Source of the DNA: Neocallimastix lanati (nom. inval.)
Lineage: Eukaryota > Neocallimastigomycota > Neocallimastigomycetes > Neocallimastigales > Neocallimastigaceae
Assembly (NCBI GenBank): GCA_016946835.1
Contig: JACVTC010000045.1
Location: 156,501-220,500 of the forward strand
Length of the DNA stretch: 64,000 bases
Direction of reading: 5' to 3'
Under the pieces are notes generated by a model. It was not told where the DNA came from. It saw only the letters and a list, made by a program, of their open reading frames with translations, and searched no databases. Position 1 is the stretch's first letter. Every line of letters starts with the position of its first letter. The position numbers were made by a program, and so were the translations under genes. Shown here one piece after another: positions 30,508 through 43,700 of the stretch.

Positions 30508-33500
30508 ATTCATATAAAAAAAATTAATATATATCAATTTATAGGAATTCAAACGAAATAAAATTATATTTAATTTTAATATTTTATTAAAAATATAAAA
30601 AAAAATATTTTAAAAAAGGTAATTTTATTAATCAAATGAAAATTAAATTTATATGTATTTTCTTTTGTATCATTTTTAAAAAGTAAATAGTTAAGGCTGG
30701 TAAATACGTTTTTAAATATACTGTTGGATATCCGTTAGATTTATATATTTGTGAAGGTAATCCAATAATTTGTGAATATGAAGATGGAACTATTGATGGT
30801 ATTAAGGTTTTCAAAAAATATATCGATGAAAATGGTAATACTTTGTTCAAATTAATTGAAAATTTAGATTCTCTCGATCCTGAAAATGAAAAATATCAAA
30901 TATACCATTGTAAAAATAGTTACTGTGATCGTACCAGTGGTTATATGAACTATGGAAAAGATCTCGTTAATACATGTAAATGTACTGAAAATGATAACTG
31001 TACTGTTCAATCTGGAACAGATGAGACAGGATTAACAGGAAATGCTGGTTCATTAAAATACTCAGGCAGTGGTTTTACTTATACTGTTAAAGGTGGTGAA
31101 CCGAAAGATATTACTAGTGATAATGACTATTTCTTTGTTGATTTAAATTCCAATTATGATTACATTCTATTCAGCAACGCAAACTTTGTAGCTTTTGATA
31201 AATTTGGTAAATTTATTTAAAAAAAAAAAAAAAAAAAGATATTCAAATTAAAAATATAATTAAAATTAAACAAAGAATTTTATAAAAAATAAAAAAAAAA
31301 TATATTACTATTTTATTAATATTTATATAAATATATATTATTTAATTCCATTTTTTAATTTTTTTAAATTTATTTCACCTTATATAATTATTTTTTTTTA
31401 TTATTATTATAACTAACAATTTATATTTATATTTATTATATATAATTCATATTTAAATAATTTTTTTTTAATTAAAAAAAAAAACAATAAAAAATGGAAT
31501 ATAATTTTTATTTATGTGTAAACTAAAATTTAGTTAAAAAAAATTTGGATTATAGCATATACATCACTATTAGTACAAATGTCGTTGGTAAAGGTGCTGA
31601 AAATTGTAATTCTAATATTTATTATAGTTATGTCATTGATTATACTGAAATAAATAGTTATTATTCATTTGCATGTAAGTTATTTTTAATAAAAATTACA
31701 AATATAATTTAAACTAAAATATTAAATAACGAATTCTTTTAAGATATAAAAATTACTATATTCGTTTTTGTAGAATATATTTTAATTTTTAATTTTTTAT
31801 TTTAAAAAAAAAAATCAATATCTATATATTAAACCTTTTTTATTTTTTTTTTTAAAAAAAAAAAAAAAAGGTAAAAACCCTGAGGCCACTACTGGAAATT
31901 GTAATTATTGTTTTTCTTCATATCAAATTTAAATTATTTATTTATGTTAATTATAAAAATATTTCATAATTTAGTTTTTATTTGTTTTTTAATTTTATTT
32001 TAATTTTTATTTTAATTTTCATATTCTTAATTAATTACAGTTTTGACAGAATGTGAAAAGGCAACTAATAAAAGTTGCAGTTCAGGTAAAGAGGCAAGCA
32101 AGTATTGTTATAAAGATAACAAAATCTATTCATTAGATGATGATGGAGCTTGTACTACTGCAGAACCAATAACCATATCATCAAAGGAAGGGGTTAAAAT
32201 TTTTGATTTTACAACAATGAAAGAAGCTGATACTACAAGCGAACTTTCAAATTTAGAAAAAATTGTACTTTTTAATTGCTCTTATGATGATAGAAGTGGG
32301 TATATTCAATGTGTAAGAACCTATGGTTATGTAAAAACTGGTAATAAGTATTATCGTATTGGAGCTGATGGAAAAAATGAAGAGGTTGTAGAAGGAAACG
32401 CTGATACCACAACTGGAGTTTTAAATCCTGCTACTTTTAAATTAAATATTGAGGATGGTGTTGAATTTGTTTCTGATGACAATGCTTCAAACTATTTTGT
32501 CAAATTAGCAAATAATGGTATATTTTTATCCGTTGAAGATTATAATAATGCCATTGTTGGATCTAATACACATATTATAATCAAGGCGGTCAGTAATACT
32601 TTTATTATTGAAAATTTATATGGTGGTATGAATTAAGTTAAAAGAATTATATATTATATTTTTAAATATTATTTTTATAATACCTACTATAATAATATTA
32701 TTTAATTAAAATAAATTGAATAATAAATATTTTAATATTAATTTTTTTAATTAAAATTTAATATATTGATATAAAAAAAAAATAAAACAAATAAAAGGAG
32801 AATTCTATGCCTTAAAATCTAAATATATTAATTCAAGTAAGGTTATTGATTCCTTCGACAAAGTATACATATGTAATATTGATGGTCTATGTAGAATATC
32901 TGTATCAATTGGTAAATTTTTTTTTTTTGTTTTTTAAAATTTTTTTAAAATTAATATTTTAATTCTTATATAATAAAAAGTTTTAATATTTATATATATA
33001 TAAATTTATACGAATTCAAACTAAATAAAATTAAAATAAACTTTTTTTATTTAATGAAAAATAAAAAAGCATATTTTAAAAAATAAAATTTTATTAATCA
33101 AATAATATATATATATAATATTAATATTATATCATTATTAAAAATTAAATAGTTGAGACTGGTATATTTAATTTACATAATCGTCTTTATGTTTGTGAAG
33201 GTAATCCAATAGTTTGTAGTAAAGATGATGGAACAAATGATGGTTTAAATGTTTTTAAAGTATATGATCTTGACGGAAATGGTGATATTTTACTCAAATT
33301 AACAGAAGATTTAGCTTCTGTCGATCTTGAAAGTGAAAAATATCAATTATTTAATTGTAAATCTGCTGATTGTAGGAGTACCAAAGGATATATCAAATAT
33401 GGAGAAGGTTTCTCTAGTATAGGAAGATGTCCTAATAATGCTGATTGTACTGTTCAAGCAGAAGCAGATAATAAAGGACTTGAAGGACTTCACAGTATCC

Positions 33501-36383
33501 ATAGTACATTAAAATACTCGGGTACTGGTTTTACTTATACAATCCAAGACGGCTCACCTAAAGATATTACATCTGGTAATGATTATTTCTTTTTATATGA
33601 AGGATATGATTATGATTACATTAGCTTCAGCAATGAAAACATTGTAGCTTTCAATACCAATGGTAAATTTATTAAAAAAAAGTTTCAAAAATTAGAAAAA
33701 AAATAAGAAATAAATAAAAAAATAGTTTTTTCATTATTGTTTAATTTTATTATCATTAATTTTGTGTTTTTTTTTTTAAAATTTTTTGATTGCTTTTTTA
33801 AATTTATTTTCAATTTTATAATTAGTTTTATTTATTTATTTTTTTCATATATTTTTTATAAATAATTTATATATTTTTACATTGATAATATTAATAAAAA
33901 ATTTTTAATTTACGCTTTTTTAATTTTTTTTTTTTAATTATACATTAAAATTTTAAAGTTGAAAATAAATCTATATACATCAATTCTAACACTAATATTG
34001 TTGCTAATGGAACTGAAAATTGTAATTCTGATATATATTATCGTTACATCAATGCTTATGGAAATTTTGAATTTGATTCAGCTAAATGTAAGTATTTTTG
34101 ATAAAAATAAAATGTACAATTTAATCTTCTGAACCCTATAAAAAAAATAATGGGGTATTAATTATTATAAGATTATTTTATTTTAATTTTCATTTTAAAA
34201 GAATATATTTTAAATTTATATTATTTCTTTTTTTTTTTTTAAAAAAAATAATTAATAATTATATATTATAATTTAATAATATTTTTTTCACATAAAAAAA
34301 AAGGTATAAATCTAGGTTTCAATTGTCCATTGTCAAATAATAATGCAATCATAGATGATATTCATACATTAGATGAAAATGGTGCTTGTTCTACTGTACA
34401 AGAAGTAACATTAACAGAAGGTGTTAAAATATTTGATTTAACAACAAAAGCTGAAATTAAAGTTGCGTACGACCTTTCGAATTTAGAATCAATAGTTCTT
34501 TTGAATTGCTTTTATATTGGCAAAATTATGCAGTTTCAATGTAAAAGAACCTATGGTTATGTTATGACATATAGCGATGAATATTTTAGAATTGGAGCTG
34601 ATGGAAAGAATGAAAAGATTGAATTTGGAGACCCTGACACCACAGTTGGAGTTTTAAATCCAGCTACCTTCAAATTAAACATATCGGGAGCTGTTAATTC
34701 CAATGGTAAAGTTTTAGATCTAGCTACTTTCCAATTAAACTTTGAGGATGGTGTTGAATTTAGTGATGAATCCAGTGCTTCTGTCTATTTAGTCAAATTA
34801 GAAGATAACGGTATATTTTTATCTTCTGAAGATTATAATACTGCCATTACAAATTCTAAAACTCATATTTGGATCATATCTGTTAGTAATACTTTTGTTT
34901 TTGATAACATTTTTAATGGTATATATATTACGATTTTATAAACAGCATTTTAAGTTTTGGATTAAATTAAATTATGTTTTTTTATATTATTTTTAAAGTA
35001 ATTATAATAATAAATATTAATTATTTACTTTAATTAAAATATTTGAATCTTTAATTATTAACAAATATAATTAATATTATTATAATATTTTTTAATTATA
35101 TATTAATTTAATAAAATGAAATAAAAAAATAAATATAAAAATAAAATAAAATTACATATATATCATATAGATGATCAATTGTGTGCCTTACTTTTAACTG
35201 ATAGTTATATTTCAGTGAATAATAGAATTGGATATTATGATTTTGAACTATGTGAAATACCTATATCATATGGTAAGTTTTTTTTTTTTTTATAATAATT
35301 CTAAATTTTTTTTAATTCAATTCAAAAGAATTAAAATTAAATTTATTTATTGTATAAAAAAGATAAAAAAAAATAAATGTATTAGAAAAAAAAATTTCAT
35401 AAATATTAATTTTTAAATCCGTAAATTAAAATTTAAATTTTAATTTTTTTTTTTATTTTTAAAAATCAATATTCATTTATTATTATTATAATTTTTTTTA
35501 TGTCATATCTAAATTAATTATTACTAAGAGTTAAAAAAATTTATAATTTATTCTTTTTTTATTTTTATTTTTATTTTTTTTATTTATTTTATTTTAATTT
35601 TATTTACTCATTACGTATAAATATATTTATATAATACCATTTAAAGCTACTGAAAATGAAAATGAAAATGAAGAAGAAAAAGAAGAAGAAAATAAAGAAG
35701 AAAATGAAAATGAAAATGAAAATGAAAATGAACAAGAAAATAATAAAGAAAATGAAGAAGAAAATGAAGAAGAAGATATAGAAATAGAAAATGGTGTTAT
35801 TGGCTATATTATTTCTGATGAAAATAATATTTCTATTTGTAAACGAAATTCAAAGAATATAATTTGTGAGGAATATACAATTACGGAAACCTCATGTACT
35901 TCAGATAATATAGGAAAATTATTTAAAAATAATGAAAAGAATTCTAATGAAAAGACTTCTAGTGAAGAAACTCCTAATGAAGAAACTCTTAATGAAGAGA
36001 CCACTAATGAAGAAACTTCTAATGAAAAGATTTCCATTTGTCTCAACTATTCAGATAAAGAATATAGTGTAGAATTAAATGATGGTAATCAAGGAAATTA
36101 TGTATTATATAAATCTTCTACTACAAATGAAATTTTCGGTACCAGTTATAATAAGCCATATGTTATTATTACTGTTAATAAGGACTCTGTTTTATTAAAT
36201 ACTAAATACACAAATGGATTAAGGTATGTATATATTAATAAGGAAGGAAGTTCAGCATCCTCAATGTACAAAATCATGAATAAAGGAGATAACTGTCCAA
36301 AGGATATAGAAAATTCATCAGTTTTGATTGAAGAAAGTATATTAGAATTAGAATGTGACAATGGATTATGTTCTGAACCTTGA
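28976..36383 (+). CDS. gene A: secreted scaffoldin-like modular protein, 14 exons
   Basis: Exons by eye: 28976-28998, 29290-29357, 29478-30110, 30333-30452 (or from 30324), 30691-31206, 31534-31674, 31871-31900, 32041-32625, 32798-32911, 33153-33662, 33959-34087, 34304-34918, 35171-35272, 35647-36383. The total is 4323 nt (1440 residues) with no internal stop. Exons 1-2 make the signal peptide MLGMKILSLVVVLLLSNIRP, then TKA. The first intron is phase 2 and all others are phase 1. Module order is A-B-C-D-linker, A-B-C-D, A-B, C-terminal. Module A has the core CKRTYGYVKT...YRIGADGKNE. Module B is a short cysteine unit ending G-L-C. Module C has ICEGNPIIC and DYFF. Module D has a GAENCNS core. 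The last exon begins with Glu/Asn repeats and ends ELECDNGLCSEP. There is no membrane anchor, so the product is probably soluble and secreted. Its function is unknown; the resemblance to scaffoldin repeats is in the style of cysteine and Gly-Tyr motifs. Confidence 0.75.
35656..35790 (+). repeat. Glu/Asn coding microsatellite in gene A
   Basis: Repeats of GAAAAT, GAAGAA and AAAGAA encode an (E/N/K)-rich linker at the start of the last exon. The gene B counterpart is longer. Confidence 0.85.
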
Positions 36384-36436
36384 AATATTTTATTTCTTTA
36401 TTAAAATTAAAAGTAACATAATTATTAAAATATTAA

Positions 36437-36620
36437 CTAAATAATGATAATATAAAAATTTAAATTTTGAATTATTTTAACTTTTAATTATTCCTAAATA
36501 TAAATTAAAAGTTATCTATTCTTAAGTGGAATGCTTTAATGAATTAAAATTAAAAGAAAATAATAAAGTAAAATAATAACAAACTTTATTAAGATTTTAA
36601 ATTATCTTATTTTTCTTAAA
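36437..36620. repeat. dispersed noncoding repeat, copy 2
   Basis: Downstream of gene A. It matches the block at 28386-28600 (AATGATAATAT, TTTTAACTTTTAATTATTCCTAAAT, then AAACTTTATTAA). Confidence 0.4.
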
Positions 36621-36654
36621 TGCTTTTTATTTGAAATTAACTTTTTATAATTTA

Positions 36655-36905
36655 TTGAATTCAAATTTTAAATCCTCAATTTTATATAATAAGGAATTTT
36701 TGAGTATTTCCATATGAGTGTTATTTAAATATTTCATAAATTATTTTGTGATTGAATATATTCTAATTTTATAAATTTTTTTTTTCTTTAATATAATGAA
36801 TTCTAGGTTTTGCTTTGATTTTTGCTGTTGAAGATAGCACTTTGCTATTTATTTTTATTTTAATTTATATAATATGATAATATTATTCTTTCATTAAGTT
36901 TAACT
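36655..36905 (-). mobile_element. copia RNase H-end relic, unit 1
   Basis: Read on the minus strand, this matches the last part of the intact copia frame at 0.2-5 kb, from the LNLMKE region to the end of the polyprotein. It is heavily decayed and broken many times. The same relic sits at the equivalent place in unit 2 (47898), so it is older than the tandem duplication. Confidence 0.75.
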
Positions 36906-38586
36906 GACTAGCTTAAATTAATTACATAAAAGATTAATAAATTTAAAAATTTTCTAATTTTTTTTGTTTATTTATTTGTTTTTTGTTCTAAGTGGAATAC
37001 TATATGTAGAGAAAATTATTAAAGCAATTGTAGATAATACAATTTTTTTCGTTTGTGTAATGTTAATTTTATATACAGAATTTTATCAATATTAATCATT
37101 TATTATTATTGATAAAAATTTATTGACTTTTTTATGAATAAAAAATTTCATTTAATACAAATTTAATACTTCTTCTTTCCTTTTTAAACATATTCTATTT
37201 TTTTTTGTTAATAATAATAAAGATAATACTAATAATAAATAATAAATTATAATAATTATTATTATTATTTATTATAATCATAATAGTAATAATACTAATA
37301 ATACTAATACAAATAATAATTAATTATTAATTAAAAATCAACTTAATTTAATAGAATAAACTTGTAAAATCTTTTTATATGACTATTTTTTTTAAGTGAA
37401 TACATGAGAATAAAAATTCTTGGGACCAATGGTAAAGGTTCAACAGACTATTTAATTAATATAAACATAATAGATTATGGAAAAATACGAATCGATATAA
37501 GAGGAGTAATATATCAGAAAACAAATAATAGTCTTACTCAATCTGTGTATTGACAAGCATATAATCACAATTTAATTTTTGATTTTTTGACTAAAATAAT
37601 CACAATAAAAAAAATATATAAGGGTGAAAATGAAATTTCAGATATTCAAATTCTAACCTTTTGGATATTTATGAAATTTTTTGATTTTTTGATTTTAAAA
37701 CCAAAAAAAAAAAAATAATTTTTTATTTTATATTTTAGTTATATTAAATTTATTATATATAGTTTTTTTTCTATTTATGGGTGAATTATAATGGATAATT
37801 AATTAATTATTATTATTACTTTTTATTTTTCATTAATGAATTTATTGCATAATGAAGTCTTTTTAAAAAAAGAAATTTGTAACAAATTTTTTTTATTTTA
37901 TTTTGAATATTTTAAAATAATAATATATTCCTATGTCAATATTAAATAGAAAACAAATTTAATAATATTAATATAAAATTGGATATTTTTTGTCGATTTA
38001 TTACAAAATCTTAATATTAAATTCATATATTATTGTAAATCATTATATAATAAACATAAAAAAAATAATAAAGTTTAAAAAATTTTTTGACTAATATAAA
38101 TTACAAAATTTTTAGAATAAATGAAGAAGAGGATTACAATTATTAATATAATTTTTTTTTAATTATTGTAATAAATTATTGTATATTCTCAACATTCTTT
38201 TATTTTCATTCCCTGCAGATAAGTTTTGAGAATTTGAAAAATAAACAACTGTAAATAGTTAGAAATAATTATAAATCTGATTATATTTTATTTATCAAAA
38301 AAAAAAAAAAAAAAATAAAAATAATAAAATTTTAAGAAAAAAAGAGACTTAAATCTTTTTATCCATTGATATTTATTTTTATTTTGAAATAAAAAATTAT
38401 TAATATGTACTCCGTAATATTGAAATAATATAGAACAGAGTACAATTATTTCAAAAATATTATTTATACTCTCTCAAAAATATTTTTATAATTTATATAA
38501 AAAAATAATAAAATTTAAAAATAAATTTTTACCTATATTATAATTTATTAATTATAAAAATAAAATTAAAAAAAAAAAAAATATAT
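36906..38586. other. intergenic tail of unit 1 and unit junction
   Basis: A/T-rich DNA shared with the tail of unit 2. Its best conserved stretch is 37415-37560 (matching 48705-48845), which has no open frame. The unit ends near 38430. About 150 bases of simple A/T sequence separate it from unit 2. No gene is seen. Confidence 0.5.
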
Positions 38587-40139
38587 TTCATTTAATATTA
38601 AAATATTAAAGTTTTTTATAATAATTTTTTTCTCTATTAAAAAATGTTTCAATAAATAAATATTTTATATTATTTAAAGTTTAAAATATTTTTAATTTAA
38701 TTTAATTAATTTTAATTAATTTAAATTAAATTTAATTTATATTATTTTAAAATTCCACTAAAACTTTAATTTATAATATTTTATTTAATTAATTAATAAA
38801 AAATTTTTTATATTCAAAAAAAGGAAAAAAAAAATATTTTTTTTAATTTTTATTATTAAATGTTGAATTTAATAATTTGGTTTATAAAAATTATAATTTA
38901 TTTAATTATAATAAAATAATTTTAAAATTTCTATTATAAAATATAAATAAAAATAATAAAAAATTTTCTTTTATTAAAATTAAATAAAAAAAAAAGAGTA
39001 AAAAATAAAAATAAAAATGAAGATTAAACTTCTGAATAACTATTTAAATTTTAATTTTAAAAAATTTATTAAAGGTCTGTTACATATGAAATAAATAATA
39101 AAATCTTAATTTTTAATTATCTTTTTTTTTTATTTCTTTTTTCTTTAAACTAAATTAAAAATTTTAGTTATTCATTTTTGTCATGCTTATTTATAAAGAA
39201 ATAAATTTTATTAATGATTTTTTTTTTTAATAATACTATAATTTTTCTAAAATTTATTAAAATGATTTATGAATGACTTGGAATTTATTATGAATGACTT
39301 TAATTCTTAAAAAAACTTTTAATTGAAACATTAATTATTATTAGTTTTAATTTTTATCACTACCAAAAATTATAAATAATAAGTTCCAAGTATGAGATTT
39401 AAATTGAAATATTAGTTGAAAATAGTAGGTAACGAATTATTTAAAAAATAAAAAGGTGAAAGTAAGAAAATAATAAAAAAATTAAACTAAAAAAGTAAAA
39501 TTATTCTATATATATGTAGATAAATTATAAAAAATAAATAATGATTTAAATTAAATAATATTTTTATTTATATATTTATAATTTTGTTATTTTATGATTT
39601 TATTACTTTTTTTGACAAAAAAGTAATAAAATCATGAATACTTTTTATTATTTTGTAATTAATATTAATTACACTTATGAATATTTTATTTTAAACTTTT
39701 TTTTGATTACTTTTAATATCAATTACTTATAGAATTCCTTGTTTATAATTTATTTTTTATTTAATAAAAACTTTAAATATACACTCAAATATAAACATTA
39801 ATAAATAAATAATTTATGCATTTAAATAAAAAAAAAATAATAATATATTCAAATGTTAAATATTATTAAATTAGATTGTAATAAATTTTTTTTTTTTTTT
39901 AACTTTTATAAATTAAACTTAAATCTTTATATTCTATTATTTTAGATTTAAGGAAATAACCATTTCTGTAATTAAACATAATTAAAATTTACTTTTACTG
40001 ATAGTTAATTATTTTTAATTTCCTTATACATAATATCAAAAAGAAAAGTTAAAAATACAATTTTATTCCAAATATAATATGAAAAAAAATAATTTAACAC
40101 AGAGACATTAATCTTTATTAAATTTTAATTTTATACTAT

Positions 40140-40340
40140 TTTATTATAATAAATAATAATAAAATTAACTTTTAATTACACCTAAAAGAAAATCCATTAT
40201 TACCATTGTCTAAAGTTAAGTATTTTTCAGATTAAAAAATTAAAAAAAAATAATAATAAAGAATAAATGATTTACTAAAATAAAATAAAAAATAATAATA
40301 AAGTATAAACAAACTTTATTAAATTTCTAAAATTTATTTT
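40140..40340. repeat. dispersed noncoding repeat, copy 3
   Basis: Upstream of gene B. It is the positional partner of copy 1 and is also related to the downstream copies. Confidence 0.35.
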
Positions 40341-40505
40341 TTCTTAGATGGTTTTATTTTAAACTTACTTTTTAAAATTTCAATAATCATATTTTTTTAT
40401 TTTTTATAATATAACATTTTTTATTAAAATTTTTTTTTAAATATTTTATTTTAATTTTTATATAAAATATATGTTTAATTTCAGTTAACTCTATTGCTTA
40501 AAAAA

Positions 40506-40523
40506 ATATAAATTTCATTGGAA
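40506..40523 (+). promoter_or_regulatory. shared upstream block, gene B
   Basis: ATATAAATTTCATTGGAA, identical to the gene A block, lies 217 nt before the gene B ATG. Confidence 0.45.
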
Positions 40524-40722
40524 GTTTTCAACGTTTTTTTTTGAAAATCGAAAAATAATAAAGTATTTAATTATTCTAAATAATAAATTATTTTATTAAA
40601 AAAAAAAATTACCAATATAAAAATTATTTATAATATTTTTGTATTATATTGTATATAATAAATTTTTTTTTTATTTTATAAATAATTTTTATTAAACAAA
40701 CAAAATAAATTAATTGTTTTAG

Positions 40723-43700
40723 ATGTTTGGAGAGAAGCTATTCAAGTAAATATTTCTTTATGATTTTATTCTCTTTTCCCTTTACTTATATTAATAAACA
40801 GTAATCAAAAACTAAAAATAAATTCAATTAAAAATATTAATATAAAATAATATTATCCAAATGTATTATTAATAGTATAAAAAGAAAAGATAAAAAAAGA
40901 TCAAAATAAATATCAATAAAAAAAATATTTAAAATTATAAGTCTTAATTCAAAAATAATAATTAGTAATTGACAATTAAATAATAAATATAATAATAAAT
41001 ATTATTAACATATTAACTTTTATTTACTTTTTTTTTTTTTTTTTTTTTTTATTCAATTTTTAGTCTTATTGTTGTTTTATTACTAAGTAATATAAAATTT
41101 ACAAAAGCAGAACCGGTGACTGTAACTACAGGTAAATCAAACAATCAAACAGAAAATTTTTGATTTATTTTTTGACCTATCATTCATTTAAATATTTATG
41201 AAAAATATTTGGAATATTTTTAATAAAATAAAATATTTATTGAATTTTTAATAAATTTAACAGATTTAACGGTATGTTCAAGTGTAACTATTCAAAGTTG
41301 CATTTCGACTAAAGCGGCTAGTAAATATTGCCATAAGGATGACAAAATTTACACATTAGATGAAGACGGCGCTTGTACTACTGAAGAAGCAATAATATTA
41401 ACGGCTGGAATTAAAATATTTGATTTTACAACCAAAGCTGAAGCAGTGACGACTGGAGCACTTGAAAATTTAGCCACCATTGTTCTTTTCAATTGTACTG
41501 AAAGGGACACCGTGACATGTAAGAGAACCTATGGTTATGTTAAGACTGATACTAAGTCTTATCGTATTGGTGACGATGGAAAAAATGAAGATATTTTAAC
41601 AGGAAAAGCTGATACCATTACAAAAATGTTTTTATGGTGTAAATTTTTTTTTTTTATTTTATTTTAAAAATTTTTTTTAATTCATTTAAAATAAAAATAT
41701 ATAAATATTTTTTTTTTGAATTCATGAGTAATAAATTAAAATAAACTTATTTTTTATATTATAAAAAAACTACCAGCTTTTGCTTTTAATCTTGGTAAAT
41801 TTTATTTTTTTATTATATTTCATTGCAAAAAAAATTTTTTTTAATTCATATAAAATAAAAAATATATACTTATATTTATTTATTTTAATTCAAAAGAAAT
41901 AAAATTAAAATAATCTTTTTTTATATTGTGAAAAAAAAATTTTTTTTTTCACAATATAAATGTAATAATATAAATTTAATAAATATATATATTTTCTGTT
42001 GTATCATTATTAAAAATTAAATAGTTGAAAATGGAAAATATATTTTAAATGATACTCTTTATGTTTGTAGTACTATTCCAATAGTTTGTATTATGGATGA
42101 TGGAACTAACGATGGTATTAATGTTTTCAAAGAAAATGACAATAAATATTTTATTATAAATGCTGGAAAACCTTTTGTTCAACTAACTGAAGATTTAACT
42201 TCTATCAGTCTTGAAAGTGAAAATTATGTATTATTCGATTGTAAATCTGCTGTATGTATCCGTACTAGTGGTTTTATCAAATATGGAGAAGATTTCTCTC
42301 GTATAGGAATATGTCCTGAAAGTTATGAATGTTATAATACTAATCAATCTAAAGAATATATAATTTATAAAAACGCTGGAAAATTAAGTTTATCAGGTAC
42401 TGGTTTTACATATACTATCAAACACGGGGCATTTGAATATGACACACCTAAAGATATTACTATTGGTAATGATTATTTCTTTGCTTATGAAGAATATGAT
42501 TACATTAGCTTCAGAAATGCGAACATTGTCGCTTTCGCTAAAAATGGTAAATTTATTTAAAAAAAATATTTAAATTATAAAAAAAAAAATAGGAATTTAA
42601 AAAAAAAAATATAGCATTAAAAAATAAGAAATAAAATAATAAAAAACTTTATTTTAATTTTTTTTTGTTATTTTACTATTAGTAATTTATATATATATTT
42701 TTAAATTACTATCTATATTTTTATAATTAATATAAATAATTCATATTCATTAACTTAAATAATATTTTTTAATAAAAAATTATTTTCCTTCTAAATTTAA
42801 AAAAATAAAAAAAAAAAAAAATGGGAATTTTATTTTGATGATATCTATATAAACTAAACTATAGAAGTTAATGAAGATTTTGATGATATCTACATTACTA
42901 CTAGTACTAATGTTGTTGGTAAAGGGGCTGAAAAATGTAATTCTAATACTTACTATCATTATGTTATTCGCAATAATTTCATTAGGTTTGATTCAGGTCC
43001 ATGTAAGTACTTATGATGAAAATTTGAAAATACAATTTAAACTATTAAACTCAATGGGAAAAAATATTGAATAGAGATTTTGACAGAATTCATTAATTTT
43101 TATATTCAATTGAATAAATTACATCTTAATTTTAACTATTTCTTATAAATTAAAAAAATTAATATCTGTTTATTATATTTTTATTTTTATTTTTTTTTAT
43201 TTTTTTTTTTAAAAAAAAAAAACAGGTAAAAATCAAGTCGACTCAAGTCCATTACCAGATAATACTGAAACTAGCAATGAAAATTGTAATTACCATAATT
43301 ATACTTTTTTATATCAAATATTGATGAACTATTACTAAAGTTTAAAATATTATTTTATTCATTATTTAATTTTTATTTTAATTATACTTTAATATTTTCG
43401 TTATGTTTATTTTATTTTAATTTTTAATTTAATTATTATAATTTAAATTAATATACAGTTTTAACAGAGTGTGGAAAAAGAATTATTACAGGTTGCACCT
43501 CTACTAAAGCGGAAAGCACATATTGTTATAAAGATGACAAAATCTATACATTAGATGAAGATGGAGTTTGTACGACTGCAGAACCTATAGAAATACCATT
43601 TAAGGGTGATATTATAATTTTTGATTTTAAAACAAAAGCAGAAGCAGATACTACTGATGCACTTAAAAATTTAGATTCCATTGTTCTTTTTTATTGCTTT

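Larger units (their letters stand above)
26735..38430. repeat. tandem duplication, unit 1
   Basis: Unit 1 aligns collinearly with 38587-49800. The landmarks are a CTCTATTAAAAAATGTTTCAAT block (26783 vs 38630), the promoter region, a 23-nt first exon, the signal exon, the exon modules, the C-terminal exon, a copia RNase H relic, and a tail ending in TATCCATTGATATTTATTTT then GTAATATTGAAAT. Unit 1 carries gene A. It has one extra pair of exon modules (34304-35272) and a telomere-like insertion (27243-27270) that unit 2 lacks. Borders are approximate because the DNA is low in complexity. Confidence 0.85.

Noticed and set aside
35804-36361. Minus-strand frames opposite the last exon of gene A (and their partners at 46384-46896)
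   Set aside because: Antisense shadows of the conserved C-terminal exon, which has cysteine spacing and a shared stop on the + strand.
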